Positions 34,732 through 43,944 of a stretch of DNA of 60,928 nucleotides are shown here, piece after piece. Source of the DNA: Thiocapsa sp. UBA6158. Its GTDB lineage: Bacteria > Pseudomonadota > Gammaproteobacteria > Chromatiales > Chromatiaceae. The notes below the pieces were generated by a model. The model did no database searches. It was not told the DNA's origin and saw only the letters and a program-made list of their open reading frames with translations. A program made the translations under genes and the position numbers. Location: the NCBI RefSeq assembly GCF_002423035.1, contig NZ_DIUM01000047.1, positions 1 to 60,928 on the forward strand, given 5' to 3'. How positions within the stretch are numbered: the first letter of the stretch is position 1; each line of letters begins with the position of its first letter.

Positions 34732-35709
34732 ATGCCCGCACTCGACGTACAGCAGCTCACCAAGACCTACAAAGGCGGTTTCCAGGCCCTGAAGGGGATC
34801 GACCTGACCGTCGAGGAGGGGGATTTCTTCGCGCTGCTGGGACCAAACGGGGCAGGTAAATCGACCTTTATCGGCATCCTCGCCTCGCTGGTGAACAAGA
34901 CCGACGGCAGCGTGAGGGTCTTCGGCGAGGATCAGGATCGCACGCCCGAGCTGGTGAAGTCATTCATCGGTCTCGTGCCGCAGGAGTTCAACTTCAATCT
35001 CTTCCTGCCGGTGGTTGAGGTGGTGGTCAATCAGGCCGGCTACTACGGGATCCCGCGGCGCGAGGCGAAGGTGCGTGCCGAGCGTTATCTCAAGCAGCTT
35101 GATCTGTGGGACCGTCGCGACACCGAGATGCGCAAGCTCTCCGGCGGTCTGAAGCGGCGCTTGATGATCGCGCGGGCATTGGTGCACGAGCCGCGGCTGC
35201 TGATCCTCGACGAGCCGACCGCAGGCGTGGATATCGAGATCCGTCGCTCGATGTGGACCTTCCTGCGCGAGCTCAACGCCGGCGGGACGACCATCATCCT
35301 CACGACCCATTATCTCGAAGAGGCGGAGAGCCTCTGCCGCCACATCGCCATCATCAACCACGGCGAGATTGCCGAGCGGACCAGCATGTTGACGTTGCTC
35401 AACCGCCTCAATACCGAGACCTTCGTGCTGAATCTGAAGGGTCGGCTCTCCGAGCTGCCTCAGCTCGGCGGCTTCGTGCTCCAACACCTCGATGACTGTA
35501 CGCTCGAGGTGGAGATGAGCCGCGAGCACACCGTGAACGGTTTATTCGAGGCACTGTCGCGCAACGGGATCGAGGTGATCAGCCTGCGCAACAAGCAAAA
35601 CCGCCTGGAGCGACTCTTTCTGGAAATGGTCGATCGCCGTGCCGACGCCGGGTGGTCGAGCTCGGATCCGGCAAACGCGCCCGATGCCGCGCGCAAGGTG
35701 ACTGCGTGA
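34732..35709 (+). CDS. yadG: ABC transporter ATP-binding protein (YadG-like)
   Basis: The 325-residue ATPase has Walker A LLGPNGAGKST (residues about 37-47), Q-loop IGLVPQEFNFNLF, signature KLSGGLKRRLMIARALVHEP, Walker B LLILDEPTAGVDIE and the H-loop LTTHYLEEAE. Similarity to YadG extends through its C-terminal region (LLNRLNTETFVLNL). The tail after residue 305 is low-complexity. The stop overlaps the GTG start of the permease gene (GTGA), as in yadGH pairs elsewhere. Substrate is not established for this family. Confidence 0.9.
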   Translation: MPALDVQQLTKTYKGGFQALKGIDLTVEEGDFFALLGPNGAGKSTFIGILASLVNKTDGSVRVFGEDQDRTPELVKSFIGLVPQEFNFNLFLPVVEVVVNQAGYYGIPRREAKVRAERYLKQLDLWDRRDTEMRKLSGGLKRRLMIARALVHEPRLLILDEPTAGVDIEIRRSMWTFLRELNAGGTTIILTTHYLEEAESLCRHIAIINHGEIAERTSMLTLLNRLNTETFVLNLKGRLSELPQLGGFVLQHLDDCTLEVEMSREHTVNGLFEALSRNGIEVISLRNKQNRLERLFLEMVDRRADAGWSSSDPANAPDAARKVTA

Positions 35710-36494
35710 GCAGGCAGGGTGTCGGCTGGTATCGTCACTGGATCAGCTTTCAGACGATCTTCATCAAGGAGATCCTGCGGTTTACCCGGATCTGGGTCCA
35801 GACGATCCTGCCCTCGGTCATCACGACCACGCTCTATTTCGTGATCTTCGGGCGTCTGATCGGCGATCGGATCGGCACGATGGGCGGCTTGGATTATCTC
35901 GACTTCATCGTGCCGGGTCTGGTGCTGATGGGCGTCATCACCAATGCCTACTCCAACGTCGTGTCGTCCTTCTACAGCAGCAAGTTTTCGCGCTACATCG
36001 AGGAGTTGTTGGTCTCGCCTGCGCCCGATTGGGTCATCCTGGCGGGCTATGTGGCCGGCGGCGTCGCGCGAGGTCTGGTGGTCGGGTTGGCCGTCATGCT
36101 GGTCGCCATGGTCTTCACCGAGATCCGGATTCACAGTGTTGCCGTGACCTTGCTGGTGATTACGATGACGGCGGTGCTGTTCGCGCTGGGTGGATTCATC
36201 AATGCCGTCTATGCCAACAGCTTCGACGACATCTCGATCGTGCCGACCTTCGTGCTGACGCCCTTGACCTATTTGGGCGGCGTCTTCTACTCGATCGAGC
36301 TGTTGCCGGCGTTTTGGCAGGGCGTGTCGCTCGCCAATCCGGTCCTCTATATGGTCAACGCCTTTCGCTTCGGGCTCCAAGGCGTGAGCGACATCCCCGT
36401 CGGGATTGCGTTCGGGATCATCGCGATCTTCATCTTGGTGCTCGGGGCCTTCAGTCTGCACCTCCTGCGTCGCGGGGTCGGGATCAAGACCTGA
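35706..36494 (+). CDS. yadH: ABC-2 type transporter permease (YadH-like)
   Basis: The 262-residue membrane protein has six helices and the ABC-2 signature region PTFVLTPLTYLGGVFYSIEL (about residues 181-200), followed by NPVLYMVNAFRFGLQGVSDI as in YadH. GTG 35706 overlaps the stop of the ATPase gene and gives a family-like N-terminus (SRQGVGWYRHWISFQTIFIK). With YadG it forms a small exporter of unknown substrate. Confidence 0.92.
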   Translation: MSRQGVGWYRHWISFQTIFIKEILRFTRIWVQTILPSVITTTLYFVIFGRLIGDRIGTMGGLDYLDFIVPGLVLMGVITNAYSNVVSSFYSSKFSRYIEELLVSPAPDWVILAGYVAGGVARGLVVGLAVMLVAMVFTEIRIHSVAVTLLVITMTAVLFALGGFINAVYANSFDDISIVPTFVLTPLTYLGGVFYSIELLPAFWQGVSLANPVLYMVNAFRFGLQGVSDIPVGIAFGIIAIFILVLGAFSLHLLRRGVGIKT

Positions 36495-36775
36495 TCGACG
36501 GCGATCCGTATCGGCCGATGCAGACGATGCCTGTTGCGCAACGGCCTCGAGAAGCATCCGCGCAGCATCCCAAGCTCGCTCCGTTGATCCCCTCAGGTTG
36601 TATCCTCATGCGGCAAGTGGGACCATAAGCACCTGAAACTTCCATAAAAGGATCGCCCACCCGATGTATCCAGGCGTTCTCTTCATCCATCCCTTGCCGA
36701 TGAGCACGGCGCCGCGTCACGCGGTGGACCTGCTCGGTGCCGGCTCGGATTCCTGCTCCGAGCGGGGGCGCTGAC

Positions 36776-39154
36776 GTGGCACGACGTCCAGGTCGCGTCC
36801 CCATGCGTCGACGCCGCGGGATCGGCGGATTTCTACTCCGCTGGGTCCTGCTGATTCTGGTCGGCGTCGGTCTCGCCGGCACCCTTTACAGCATTCATCT
36901 CGACCGCGTGGTACGCGGCAAATTCGAGGGGCAACGCTGGGCATTGCCGGCCCGGGTCTTTGCGCGTCCCTTGGAGCTCTATGCGGATCGACCGCTGCTC
37001 GGGGACCAGCTTCAGGCCGAGCTTGACCGTCTGAACTATCGCCGGACCGCCGCCCCGGATGCGCCCGGCAGCTACAGCCGCGACGGCGAGCGCTTTCTGA
37101 TCCGCACGCGCTCATTTCGGTTCTGGGACGGCGAAGAGCCCGCCTACGCCCTGAAGGTCGAACTCGTCGAGGGGCGTGTCGCCGAGCTCGAGGATGCGTC
37201 CGGCGGTCCGGCCCCGGCACTGGTGCGCCTGGATCCGATGTTGATCGCCAGTATCTACCCGACCCACAACGAGGATCGCGTCCTGCTGCGCCGCAAGGAG
37301 ATCCCCGATCTGTTGATTCGCACGCTGATCGCGGTGGAGGACCGCAGCTTCTATCGGCATGTCGGCGTGGATCCGCGCGGGATCGCGCGTGCCGCCTTCA
37401 GCAACGTGCGCGCCGGGGGCGTGGTCGAGGGCGCAAGCACCCTGACCCAGCAGTTGGTCAAGAACTTCTACCTGACCGCGGATCGGACCTTCGAGCGCAA
37501 GATCAACGAGGCCCTGATGGCGTTGCTGCTCGAGCGGCGCTACAGCAAGGACGAAATCCTCGAGGCCTATGCCAACGAGATCTATCTGGGCCAGGACGGC
37601 AGTCGGGCGATCCACGGCTTCGGTTTGGCGAGCAGTTTCTTCTTCAACAAGCCGATCGAAGAGCTCGGTGTCCCGGAGACGGCGCTTTTGGTGGGAATGG
37701 TTCAAGCGCCGTCGAGCCTGGATCCGCGGCGTCGTTCCGAGTCTGCGCTCAAACGGCGCAATCTGGTGCTGGATCTGATGGCGCGCGACGGCGTTATCAG
37801 TCCCGCCGACGCTGCGGCGGCCAAGGGCGCGCCGCTCGGGATCGCCGAGGGCGGAGGCCGCCCTGTCGGCGAATATCCCGACTTCATCTCCCTGGTTCGG
37901 CGCCAACTGCAACGTGACTATCGCGAGGAGGATCTCAGGTCCGAGGGCCTGAACATCTTCACGACGCTCGACCCCCTGGTGCAGTCCGAGGTCGAGAAAT
38001 CGCTTCCGGCGCGCCTGTCCGATCTTGAAAAGTCGCGCCGGATGAAGGCCGGCTCGCTCGAAGCCGCAGCGGTGGTCACCTCGGTCGCCCAAGGCGAGGT
38101 GCTTGCGCTTGCCGGCGGTCGCGAGTCCGGCTATGCAGGGTTCAACCGAGCGCTCGACTCGGTCCGCTCCATCGGCTCGCTGGTCAAGCCGGCCATCTAT
38201 CTGGCCGCTTTGTCCAAGCCCGAGCGCTATTCCTTGACCACCAGCCTGCAGGACACGCCGGTCAGCATGCGTGTCGGCGACAAGATCTGGGCGCCCAAGA
38301 ACTACGACCGCCGGGTCAACGGGGCCGTGCCGCTGCATCGCGCACTGAGCAGCTCGTTCAATCTGGCGACGGTCCATCTGGGGCTCAGCGTCGGCATCAC
38401 CGAAGTGACCGAGACGCTCTATCGCCTCGGTGCACAGCGGCGTATCAGCAAGGTGCCCGCGATGCTGCTCGGCGCGGTCTCCTTGTCGCCCTTGGAGGTT
38501 GCGCAGGTCTACCAGACGATCGCCGCCGGGGGCTATCGGGCGCCGCTGCGGGCGATCCGCGAGGTCATGGACCCCAACGGGCGGCCGCTCAACCGTTATC
38601 CGCTGGCCGTCGAGGCGGTTGTGGATCCGCGTGCCGCGTATCTGACGACCTGGGCGATGCAGCGCGTCGTGACGCACGGTACCGCGCGCTGGCTCGGCGA
38701 CAAATTGCCCAAGGGGATGACGATGGCCGGCAAGACCGGCACCACGGACGAGATGCGCGACAGTTGGTATGCCGGATTCAGCGGCGACAAGGTTGCCGTC
38801 GTCTGGGTCGGCCGCGATGATTATCAGCCCATGGGGCTGGCCGGAGGCACCGGCGCACTGCGTGTCTGGGGTGATTTCATGTTGGCCATCCCCAACGAGC
38901 CGCTGTCGGATGTCCCGCCGGACGGTGTAGTCGTGGCCGGCAAGGGCGAGGCACCCTACGTCGCCGGCACGGCACCGGCCGCACGCGGCGGCGCAGGCGG
39001 CGACAAGAAGTCTGTGCCTGCGAGCGGCAACACGCAGGATCTGGCTCAGGCGGGCGAGCAATCCGCTGCCGAGCCCGAACCTGCGCCCAAACCCGAGGCG
39101 GCGCCTAAGGCGTCGTCCAGCAAGAATCTTTTTATGAGCGATTTTTACAACTGA
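36776..39154 (+). CDS. mrcB: Bifunctional penicillin-binding protein 1b
   Basis: PBP1b polymerises lipid II and crosslinks peptide stems. The 792-residue protein has a short basic cytoplasmic tail, one membrane anchor (about residues 20-40), a UB2H-like region, and a GT51 glycosyltransferase domain with catalytic Glu in AVEDRSFYRHVGVDPRGI and GASTLTQQLVKNFYL. The transpeptidase domain has SIGSLVKPAIYL (Ser-x-x-Lys), SSSFNLATVH (SxN) and KTGTTDEMRDSW. The C-terminus is Pro/Ala/Lys-rich. GTG 36776 (MARRPGRVP) is preferred; GTG 36737 would add 13 residues. The stop overlaps the start of the following lipoprotein gene. Confidence 0.94.
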   Translation: MARRPGRVPMRRRRGIGGFLLRWVLLILVGVGLAGTLYSIHLDRVVRGKFEGQRWALPARVFARPLELYADRPLLGDQLQAELDRLNYRRTAAPDAPGSYSRDGERFLIRTRSFRFWDGEEPAYALKVELVEGRVAELEDASGGPAPALVRLDPMLIASIYPTHNEDRVLLRRKEIPDLLIRTLIAVEDRSFYRHVGVDPRGIARAAFSNVRAGGVVEGASTLTQQLVKNFYLTADRTFERKINEALMALLLERRYSKDEILEAYANEIYLGQDGSRAIHGFGLASSFFFNKPIEELGVPETALLVGMVQAPSSLDPRRRSESALKRRNLVLDLMARDGVISPADAAAAKGAPLGIAEGGGRPVGEYPDFISLVRRQLQRDYREEDLRSEGLNIFTTLDPLVQSEVEKSLPARLSDLEKSRRMKAGSLEAAAVVTSVAQGEVLALAGGRESGYAGFNRALDSVRSIGSLVKPAIYLAALSKPERYSLTTSLQDTPVSMRVGDKIWAPKNYDRRVNGAVPLHRALSSSFNLATVHLGLSVGITEVTETLYRLGAQRRISKVPAMLLGAVSLSPLEVAQVYQTIAAGGYRAPLRAIREVMDPNGRPLNRYPLAVEAVVDPRAAYLTTWAMQRVVTHGTARWLGDKLPKGMTMAGKTGTTDEMRDSWYAGFSGDKVAVVWVGRDDYQPMGLAGGTGALRVWGDFMLAIPNEPLSDVPPDGVVVAGKGEAPYVAGTAPAARGGAGGDKKSVPASGNTQDLAQAGEQSAAEPEPAPKPEAAPKASSSKNLFMSDFYN

Positions 39155-40113
39155 TGACTAGAGTTCCAGCGATCTTGATGGCAGGTTTGGTGTTGACGGC
39201 CTGTGCGACAGGACAGCGCGAGGGCGATCCGGCGCCGGTTCTGCAGGTCACGCCCCGCGAGCCCGTTGCCGCGAAGGCCGAGCCGGCCGCGAAGCCCGAG
39301 CCGGTGGAGCAACCCGCAGCGCCCAAGAAGCAGCAAACCAGGGTCTTTGCCTATCGGGATCCCGCCGCCGAGCCCGATCCGGCACCCGCGCCCGACCCGG
39401 CCGTCGCCGCGGATGCCGCCCGAGCACCTGCCCAGCCATCGGCTCCGGCAACGGCGGCCGCCGCCGCGCCGAGTGTTGCGCAGACTCCGGCCAAGCCTGC
39501 GCCTGCTGCCAAGCCGCCAGCGACGCCGACGCAGGCGCCCAATCAGGCGAGGACCACCCCGCCGGCGCCCGCGCCTGCTGCAGCGAAGCCTCCGACGCCC
39601 GCAGCACCCAAGCCGAAGGTCGCGCAGACGCCGCCCAAGCCCGAGGCCAAGGCGCCCCCGACCCCGCCCGCACCCGCTCGGGCCGAGGCGCCCCCGCAGC
39701 CGCCTCCTGCTCCCGCGCCGGCCGCACCGCCGCCGGCTCCGCCTGTGCAGGTTGCTGCGGCCCCGCCGGCACCACCGCTGGCTGCACCGGGTCTGCCGCC
39801 GGCCGCGGACGCCTTGGCCCGCCAAGCCGAGCAACAGCGCCAGTCGGGTGACTATGCCGGGGCAGCGGCTTCACTCGAGCGTTCCTTGCGGATTGCACCG
39901 CGCGAGGCCTATCTCTGGAATCGTCTCGCCCGTGTCCGTCTGGAGCAAGGTCAGGCCGCGCAAGCCGGCAATTTGGCCTCTCGCTCGAACGATCTCGCGG
40001 GCGACACGCCGAACGTCAAGCAGGACAATTGGCGGGTCATCGCGGAGTCCAAACGTCGCGCCGGGGATATCGCCGGCGCGACCGAGGCGGAGAAGCGGGC
40101 GAGCGGGAACTGA
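39154..40113 (+). CDS. Pro/Ala-rich lipoprotein with C-terminal TPR
   Basis: The 319-residue protein has a lipoprotein signal peptide with lipobox LTAC (Cys17), then about 190 residues of Pro/Ala/Lys-rich low complexity, and a TPR-like domain from about residue 220 (ADALARQAEQQRQSGDYAGA, LERSLRIAPREAYLWNRLAR). ATG 39154 overlaps the mrcB stop (TGATGA region), so it is made together with PBP1b. By architecture and position it could be a PBP1b activator that spans the periplasm, analogous to LpoB in E. coli, but there is no sequence match to LpoB and this is inference. Confidence 0.8.
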   Translation: MTRVPAILMAGLVLTACATGQREGDPAPVLQVTPREPVAAKAEPAAKPEPVEQPAAPKKQQTRVFAYRDPAAEPDPAPAPDPAVAADAARAPAQPSAPATAAAAAPSVAQTPAKPAPAAKPPATPTQAPNQARTTPPAPAPAAAKPPTPAAPKPKVAQTPPKPEAKAPPTPPAPARAEAPPQPPPAPAPAAPPPAPPVQVAAAPPAPPLAAPGLPPAADALARQAEQQRQSGDYAGAAASLERSLRIAPREAYLWNRLARVRLEQGQAAQAGNLASRSNDLAGDTPNVKQDNWRVIAESKRRAGDIAGATEAEKRASGN

Positions 40114-40154
40114 GCGAGCCGACGGCGGCTCACTCAGGGCACCACGCCCCCGCC

Positions 40155-42131
40155 ATGGCCGATCTCGGCGACATCTTCGGTCCGGATGGTCGGCTCTCCG
40201 AGCGTCTGCCCGGTTTCGCCCATCGTGCGCAGCAACAGGCGATGGCCGAGCGGATCGCAGCACTCATGGAGGAGGGCGGCACTCTCATCTGCGAGGCGGG
40301 CACCGGCACAGGCAAGACCTTCGCCTATCTGGTGCCGGCCATCCTCTCCGGGCGCAAGGTCCTGATCTCCACCGGGACGCGCAACCTGCAGGACCAGTTG
40401 TTTCATCGCGATCTGCCGTTGGTTCGGGCCGCGCTCGGCGTTGCGGTACGGGCTGCCTTGCTGAAGGGACGCGCCAACTATCTCTGCCGCCACCGTTTGA
40501 AGCTCGCGATCGACGACATCGCGCACCTGGATCCGGAGTCGCGCAGTGGTCTGAAGCAGGTCCAGGAGTGGTCGAAGTCGACGACGCGCGGCGACATCGC
40601 CGAGCTGGGGATCCCGGAGGATGCCCAAGTCTGGCCGAGCGTGACCTCGACCGGCGACAACTGTCTCGGTCAGGATTGCCCGGACTGGCAGGGCTGCCAT
40701 CTAGTCGCTGCGCGTCGCGAGGCCCAGGCCGCGGATCTGGTGGTCGTGAATCACCATCTCTTCTGTGCCGACCTGGCGCTCAAGGACGAGGGGTTCGGCG
40801 AGATCCTGCCGGGTGCGGACTGCTTCGTGCTCGATGAGGCCCACCAGTTGCCCGAGACGGCGACCAGCTTCTTCGGCGTGCGCGTCAGTGCTCGGCAACT
40901 GCTCGATTTGGTTCGCGACAGCGAGCTCGAGTATCGGCGCGAGGCCGGCGACCTGCCCGAGCTGCCCAAACGGCTCTCGGCGCTGCGTCGAGCGGTTCAG
41001 GATCTACGTCTGGGCCTCGGCGAGATCGATCGCCGCGGGCCTTGGAGCGAGCTTGCCGGCGTGCCGGAGGTCTTGAAGGCGCTGGAGACCCTGGTGCGGC
41101 GTCTGGCATCCGTGACCGAGGGACTGCAGGCCGTCGAGGGTCGCGGCAAGGGTCTGGACGCCTGCCTGGGACGCGCCGAGGGTCTCGGCGACGCCTTGCA
41201 GCGTCTGACATCGGTCGAGCCGCCCGAGGCTGTGCGCTGGTTCGAGACCCAGGGACGCGGGTTTCGGCTGCACGAGACACCGCTCGAGGTGGCCGAGCCC
41301 TTCCGCGCGCAGATGGGGCGACCCCAAACCGCCTGGGTCTTTACCTCCGCGACGCTGGCCGTGGGCGAGCGCTTCGATCATTTCGCCCGTCAGCTCGGGA
41401 TCGAGGAGGCGCAAACCGAGCGCTGGGACAGCCCCTTCGACTATGCGAATCAGGCGCTCTGGTTCGTCCCGCGCGGTCTGCCGCAGCCGTCCGAGCCCGC
41501 GTACAACAGCCATCTGATCGAGCTGGCCTGCGAGGTCCTCGGCTACAGCCGCGGGCGTGCCTTCCTGCTGTTCACGAGCTACCGCGCATTGCGCGAGACG
41601 GCCGAGGGTCTGGAAGGCCGTATCCCCTATCCGATCCTGGTCCAGGGCACCGCACCGCGGGCCGATCTGGTCGAGCGTTTTCGAACGCTCGGCAACGCCG
41701 TCCTTTTGGGGACATCCAGCTTTTGGGAGGGTGTCGACGTGCGAGGCGAGGCGCTGTCCTGCGTGCTCATCGACCGCTTGCCCTTCGCCTCGCCCGGCGA
41801 TCCGGTGCTCGCCGCGCGGATCGACGCCGTGCGGCGCCGCGGCGGCAACCCTTTCAACGATCATCAGCTCCCGCAGGCCGTGATCGCCCTGAAGCAGGGT
41901 GCCGGTCGGCTGATCCGCGACGGCGAGGATCGCGGCGTGCTGGTAGTCTGCGACCCGCGTCTTCTGGGCCGATCCTACGGCCATCGCTTCCTGGAGAGCC
42001 TGCCGGCCATGGCCCGCACGCGCTCGATCGACGACGTGAGGGCCTTTTTCGCGACGGCACCGCAGGCCGATGATCATCCACCTGAGTCGGTCGAGGCTGC
42101 CCAAGCCGCGCCCGTCGAGGCCCCGACCTGA
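40155..42131 (+). CDS. yoaA: ATP-dependent DNA helicase, DinG/YoaA family
   Basis: The 658-residue XPD-like superfamily 2 helicase has the Q-like motif RAQQQAMAERI, Walker A EAGTGTGKTFAYLVP (around residue 50), a four-cysteine iron-sulfur cluster region (NYLCRH, DNCLGQDCPDWQGC), Walker B DEAHQLPETA and the C-terminal motifs FTSYRALRE, LLGTSSFWEGVDV and QGAGRLIRDGED. ATG 40155 gives the family N-terminus; the frame is open upstream inside the preceding lipoprotein gene. YoaA acts with the Pol III chi subunit in damage tolerance in E. coli. DinG is the alternative assignment. Confidence 0.9.
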   Translation: MADLGDIFGPDGRLSERLPGFAHRAQQQAMAERIAALMEEGGTLICEAGTGTGKTFAYLVPAILSGRKVLISTGTRNLQDQLFHRDLPLVRAALGVAVRAALLKGRANYLCRHRLKLAIDDIAHLDPESRSGLKQVQEWSKSTTRGDIAELGIPEDAQVWPSVTSTGDNCLGQDCPDWQGCHLVAARREAQAADLVVVNHHLFCADLALKDEGFGEILPGADCFVLDEAHQLPETATSFFGVRVSARQLLDLVRDSELEYRREAGDLPELPKRLSALRRAVQDLRLGLGEIDRRGPWSELAGVPEVLKALETLVRRLASVTEGLQAVEGRGKGLDACLGRAEGLGDALQRLTSVEPPEAVRWFETQGRGFRLHETPLEVAEPFRAQMGRPQTAWVFTSATLAVGERFDHFARQLGIEEAQTERWDSPFDYANQALWFVPRGLPQPSEPAYNSHLIELACEVLGYSRGRAFLLFTSYRALRETAEGLEGRIPYPILVQGTAPRADLVERFRTLGNAVLLGTSSFWEGVDVRGEALSCVLIDRLPFASPGDPVLAARIDAVRRRGGNPFNDHQLPQAVIALKQGAGRLIRDGEDRGVLVVCDPRLLGRSYGHRFLESLPAMARTRSIDDVRAFFATAPQADDHPPESVEAAQAAPVEAPT

Positions 42132-42334
42132 CCCCGTGCGCTTGATCGAGGCCGACGATGCCGGCATTTCTCCCCTATCGAGCACCCGCAGAGATGTCGT
42201 TGACGGAAACTCGCGGCGCGCGGCGCACGCCAGGCCCGCCTCGGGAATGCTTGCCCCTCGCGTCAGTCGAATGCCCCGGATCCGCGGCGCTCGACCCGAG
42301 GTCGCCGCGGCCATGACGACGGAAACGATCTGAG

Positions 42335-43054
42335 ATGACCTCGAAACGAACCGATCTCGAATCACCCGCCAATGCCACCGATGTGAGCGCCTTCCTGCGC
42401 CAGGTCGCCGCGACCCCGCGCGTCGGCCCGCCCGGCGCGCGCGGGCGTCTCATCTTCGCCATGGATGCGACGGCGAGTCGCGAGCCGACCTGGGATCGGG
42501 CGGCGCAGATCCAGTCCGGCATGTTCATCGAGACGCGCGACCTGGGTGGGCTCGAGGTTCAGCTTTGCTACTACCGCGGCTTCCGGGATTTCTCGACCTC
42601 GCCTTGGCTTCAGGATTCGGATGCGCTGCTCAAACGCATGAACGGGGTCTTCTGCGAGGCCGGTCTGACCCAGATCGGTCGTGTCCTGCAACATGCCTTG
42701 GACGAGGCCAAGAAAGGGCGTGTCGATGCGCTGGTGTTCGTCGGCGACTGCATGGAAGAGAGTCGCGATCGTCTCGCCGACCTGGCCGGACGGCTCGGGC
42801 TCTCGGGCATACCGGCGTTTATCTTCCAAGAAGGTCGCGATCCGGCCACCGAGCGGAGCTTCCGCGAGATCGCTCGCTTAAGCGGTGGGGCCTGGTGCCC
42901 GTTCGATTCCAGCAGCCCCCGGATGCTTCACGATTTGCTTGCAGCTGTGGCTGTTTATGCCGCCGGCGGTCGGGCGGCGCTGACACACTACGGCGAGACC
43001 CACGGCGGCGCCGTTCTTCAATTGACCCACCAAATGACGAAAAAAGGGACCTGA
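42335..43054 (+). CDS. VWA-domain-like protein
   Basis: The 239-residue soluble protein has a von Willebrand A-type fold: RLIFAMDATASREPTWDRAA (first MIDAS-like loop, DATAS), LEVQLCYYRGFRDF, GLTQIGRVLQHALDEAKKGR (second loop Thr/Gln) and DALVFVGDCMEES (third loop Asp). The DATAS variant of the DxSxS motif is found in a set of proteins adjacent to DnaJ-like genes. Function is unknown. It lies eight bases upstream of the J-domain gene, so they are probably one operon. Confidence 0.75.
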   Translation: MTSKRTDLESPANATDVSAFLRQVAATPRVGPPGARGRLIFAMDATASREPTWDRAAQIQSGMFIETRDLGGLEVQLCYYRGFRDFSTSPWLQDSDALLKRMNGVFCEAGLTQIGRVLQHALDEAKKGRVDALVFVGDCMEESRDRLADLAGRLGLSGIPAFIFQEGRDPATERSFREIARLSGGAWCPFDSSSPRMLHDLLAAVAVYAAGGRAALTHYGETHGGAVLQLTHQMTKKGT

Positions 43055-43061
43055 GGTTCGC

Positions 43062-43823
43062 ATGGCGCGTTTGCTGATCCTGCTCGGAATCCTGGGTGTA
43101 GTTCTGTGGTTTCTATACTGGTTTCGCGCGACCCCGGCGCACCGGGTCAGCCAGGTGCTGCGCAAGGCCGCGTTCTGGGGTGTCATCGGCGTCTTGGTCC
43201 TTGCCGCGGCGACCGGACGGCTGAGCCCCATCTTCGCAGCCATCGGCGCGGCAATCCCGCTGGTCCTGCGCGCGGCCGCCGTCGTGCGGCTCTTCCCCGC
43301 CATCCAGCAGGCGCTGCGCAGTCTCGGTCTGGGTGGTTTGGCCGGACCCGGCGGAGCCGGTGCCGGCGGCGGCGCCCGGGCATCGAGTATTCGCACGAAG
43401 TTCCTCGAGATGCGCCTCGATCATGCGAGCGGGACGATGGACGGCGACGTCCTCGACGGCCCCTTCAAGGATCGCCGGCTCTCGGATCTCACGCTCGACG
43501 AGCTGATCCGCATCCTCGAGTTCTATCGTGACGCCGATGCCCAATCGGCCGCAGTGCTGGAGGCTTATCTCGACCGCGAGCGCGAGGCCGACTGGCGCGC
43601 AAGCGATGAGGGAAGCGGCCGTCCCGGTCGCGCGCCTCCGCACGGTGAGCGTCTGACCAAAACCGAAGCCCGGGCGATCCTCGGGCTGGAACCGGACGCC
43701 GATGCCGACGCAATCCGTGCAGCCCACCGGCGGCTTATGCAGCGTCTGCATCCCGATCGCGGCGGGTCGGATTATCTGGCCGCGAAGATCAACGAGGCCA
43801 AGCGCTTGTTGCTGGGGGACTGA
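43062..43823 (+). CDS. Membrane-anchored J-domain protein (DnaJ-like)
   Basis: The 253-residue protein has two N-terminal hydrophobic segments (about residues 4-20 and 37-75), a Gly/Ala linker, a helical middle and a C-terminal J domain (about 200-253). The J domain shows EARAILGLEPDADADAIRAA, the HPD motif in QRLHPDRGGSDYL and the closing KINEAKRLLLGD. This Tim14-like layout, with the J domain at the C-terminus behind a membrane anchor, suggests local recruitment of Hsp70 at the membrane. The TGA stop lies in the terminus of a repeat (TGAACCGCG). Confidence 0.85.
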   Translation: MARLLILLGILGVVLWFLYWFRATPAHRVSQVLRKAAFWGVIGVLVLAAATGRLSPIFAAIGAAIPLVLRAAAVVRLFPAIQQALRSLGLGGLAGPGGAGAGGGARASSIRTKFLEMRLDHASGTMDGDVLDGPFKDRRLSDLTLDELIRILEFYRDADAQSAAVLEAYLDREREADWRASDEGSGRPGRAPPHGERLTKTEARAILGLEPDADADAIRAAHRRLMQRLHPDRGGSDYLAAKINEAKRLLLGD

Positions 43824-43904
43824 ACCGCGCAGAGTGTGATATGCGTTGTTTCGGTTTGGATCGACTTGGGACTGAATCCACGAACCTCCGAGCCGGCGCG
43901 GTTT
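43821..43904 (+). repeat. Repeat with TGAACCGCG/CGCGGTTTA termini, divergent interior
   Basis: An 84-bp element with left end TGAACCGCGCAGAGTG and right end CCGGCGCGGTTTA. Short stretches resemble module A in position (GATATGCGTTGTTTCGG against GGTATGCGATGTTTTTG), so it is probably an old A module. It lies between the convergent J-domain and acyltransferase genes and carries the stop codon of the former. Confidence 0.7.
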
Positions 43905-43944
43905 AGGATTACGGAATGTATGCCCCGGCACTCTACGCCCGCGG

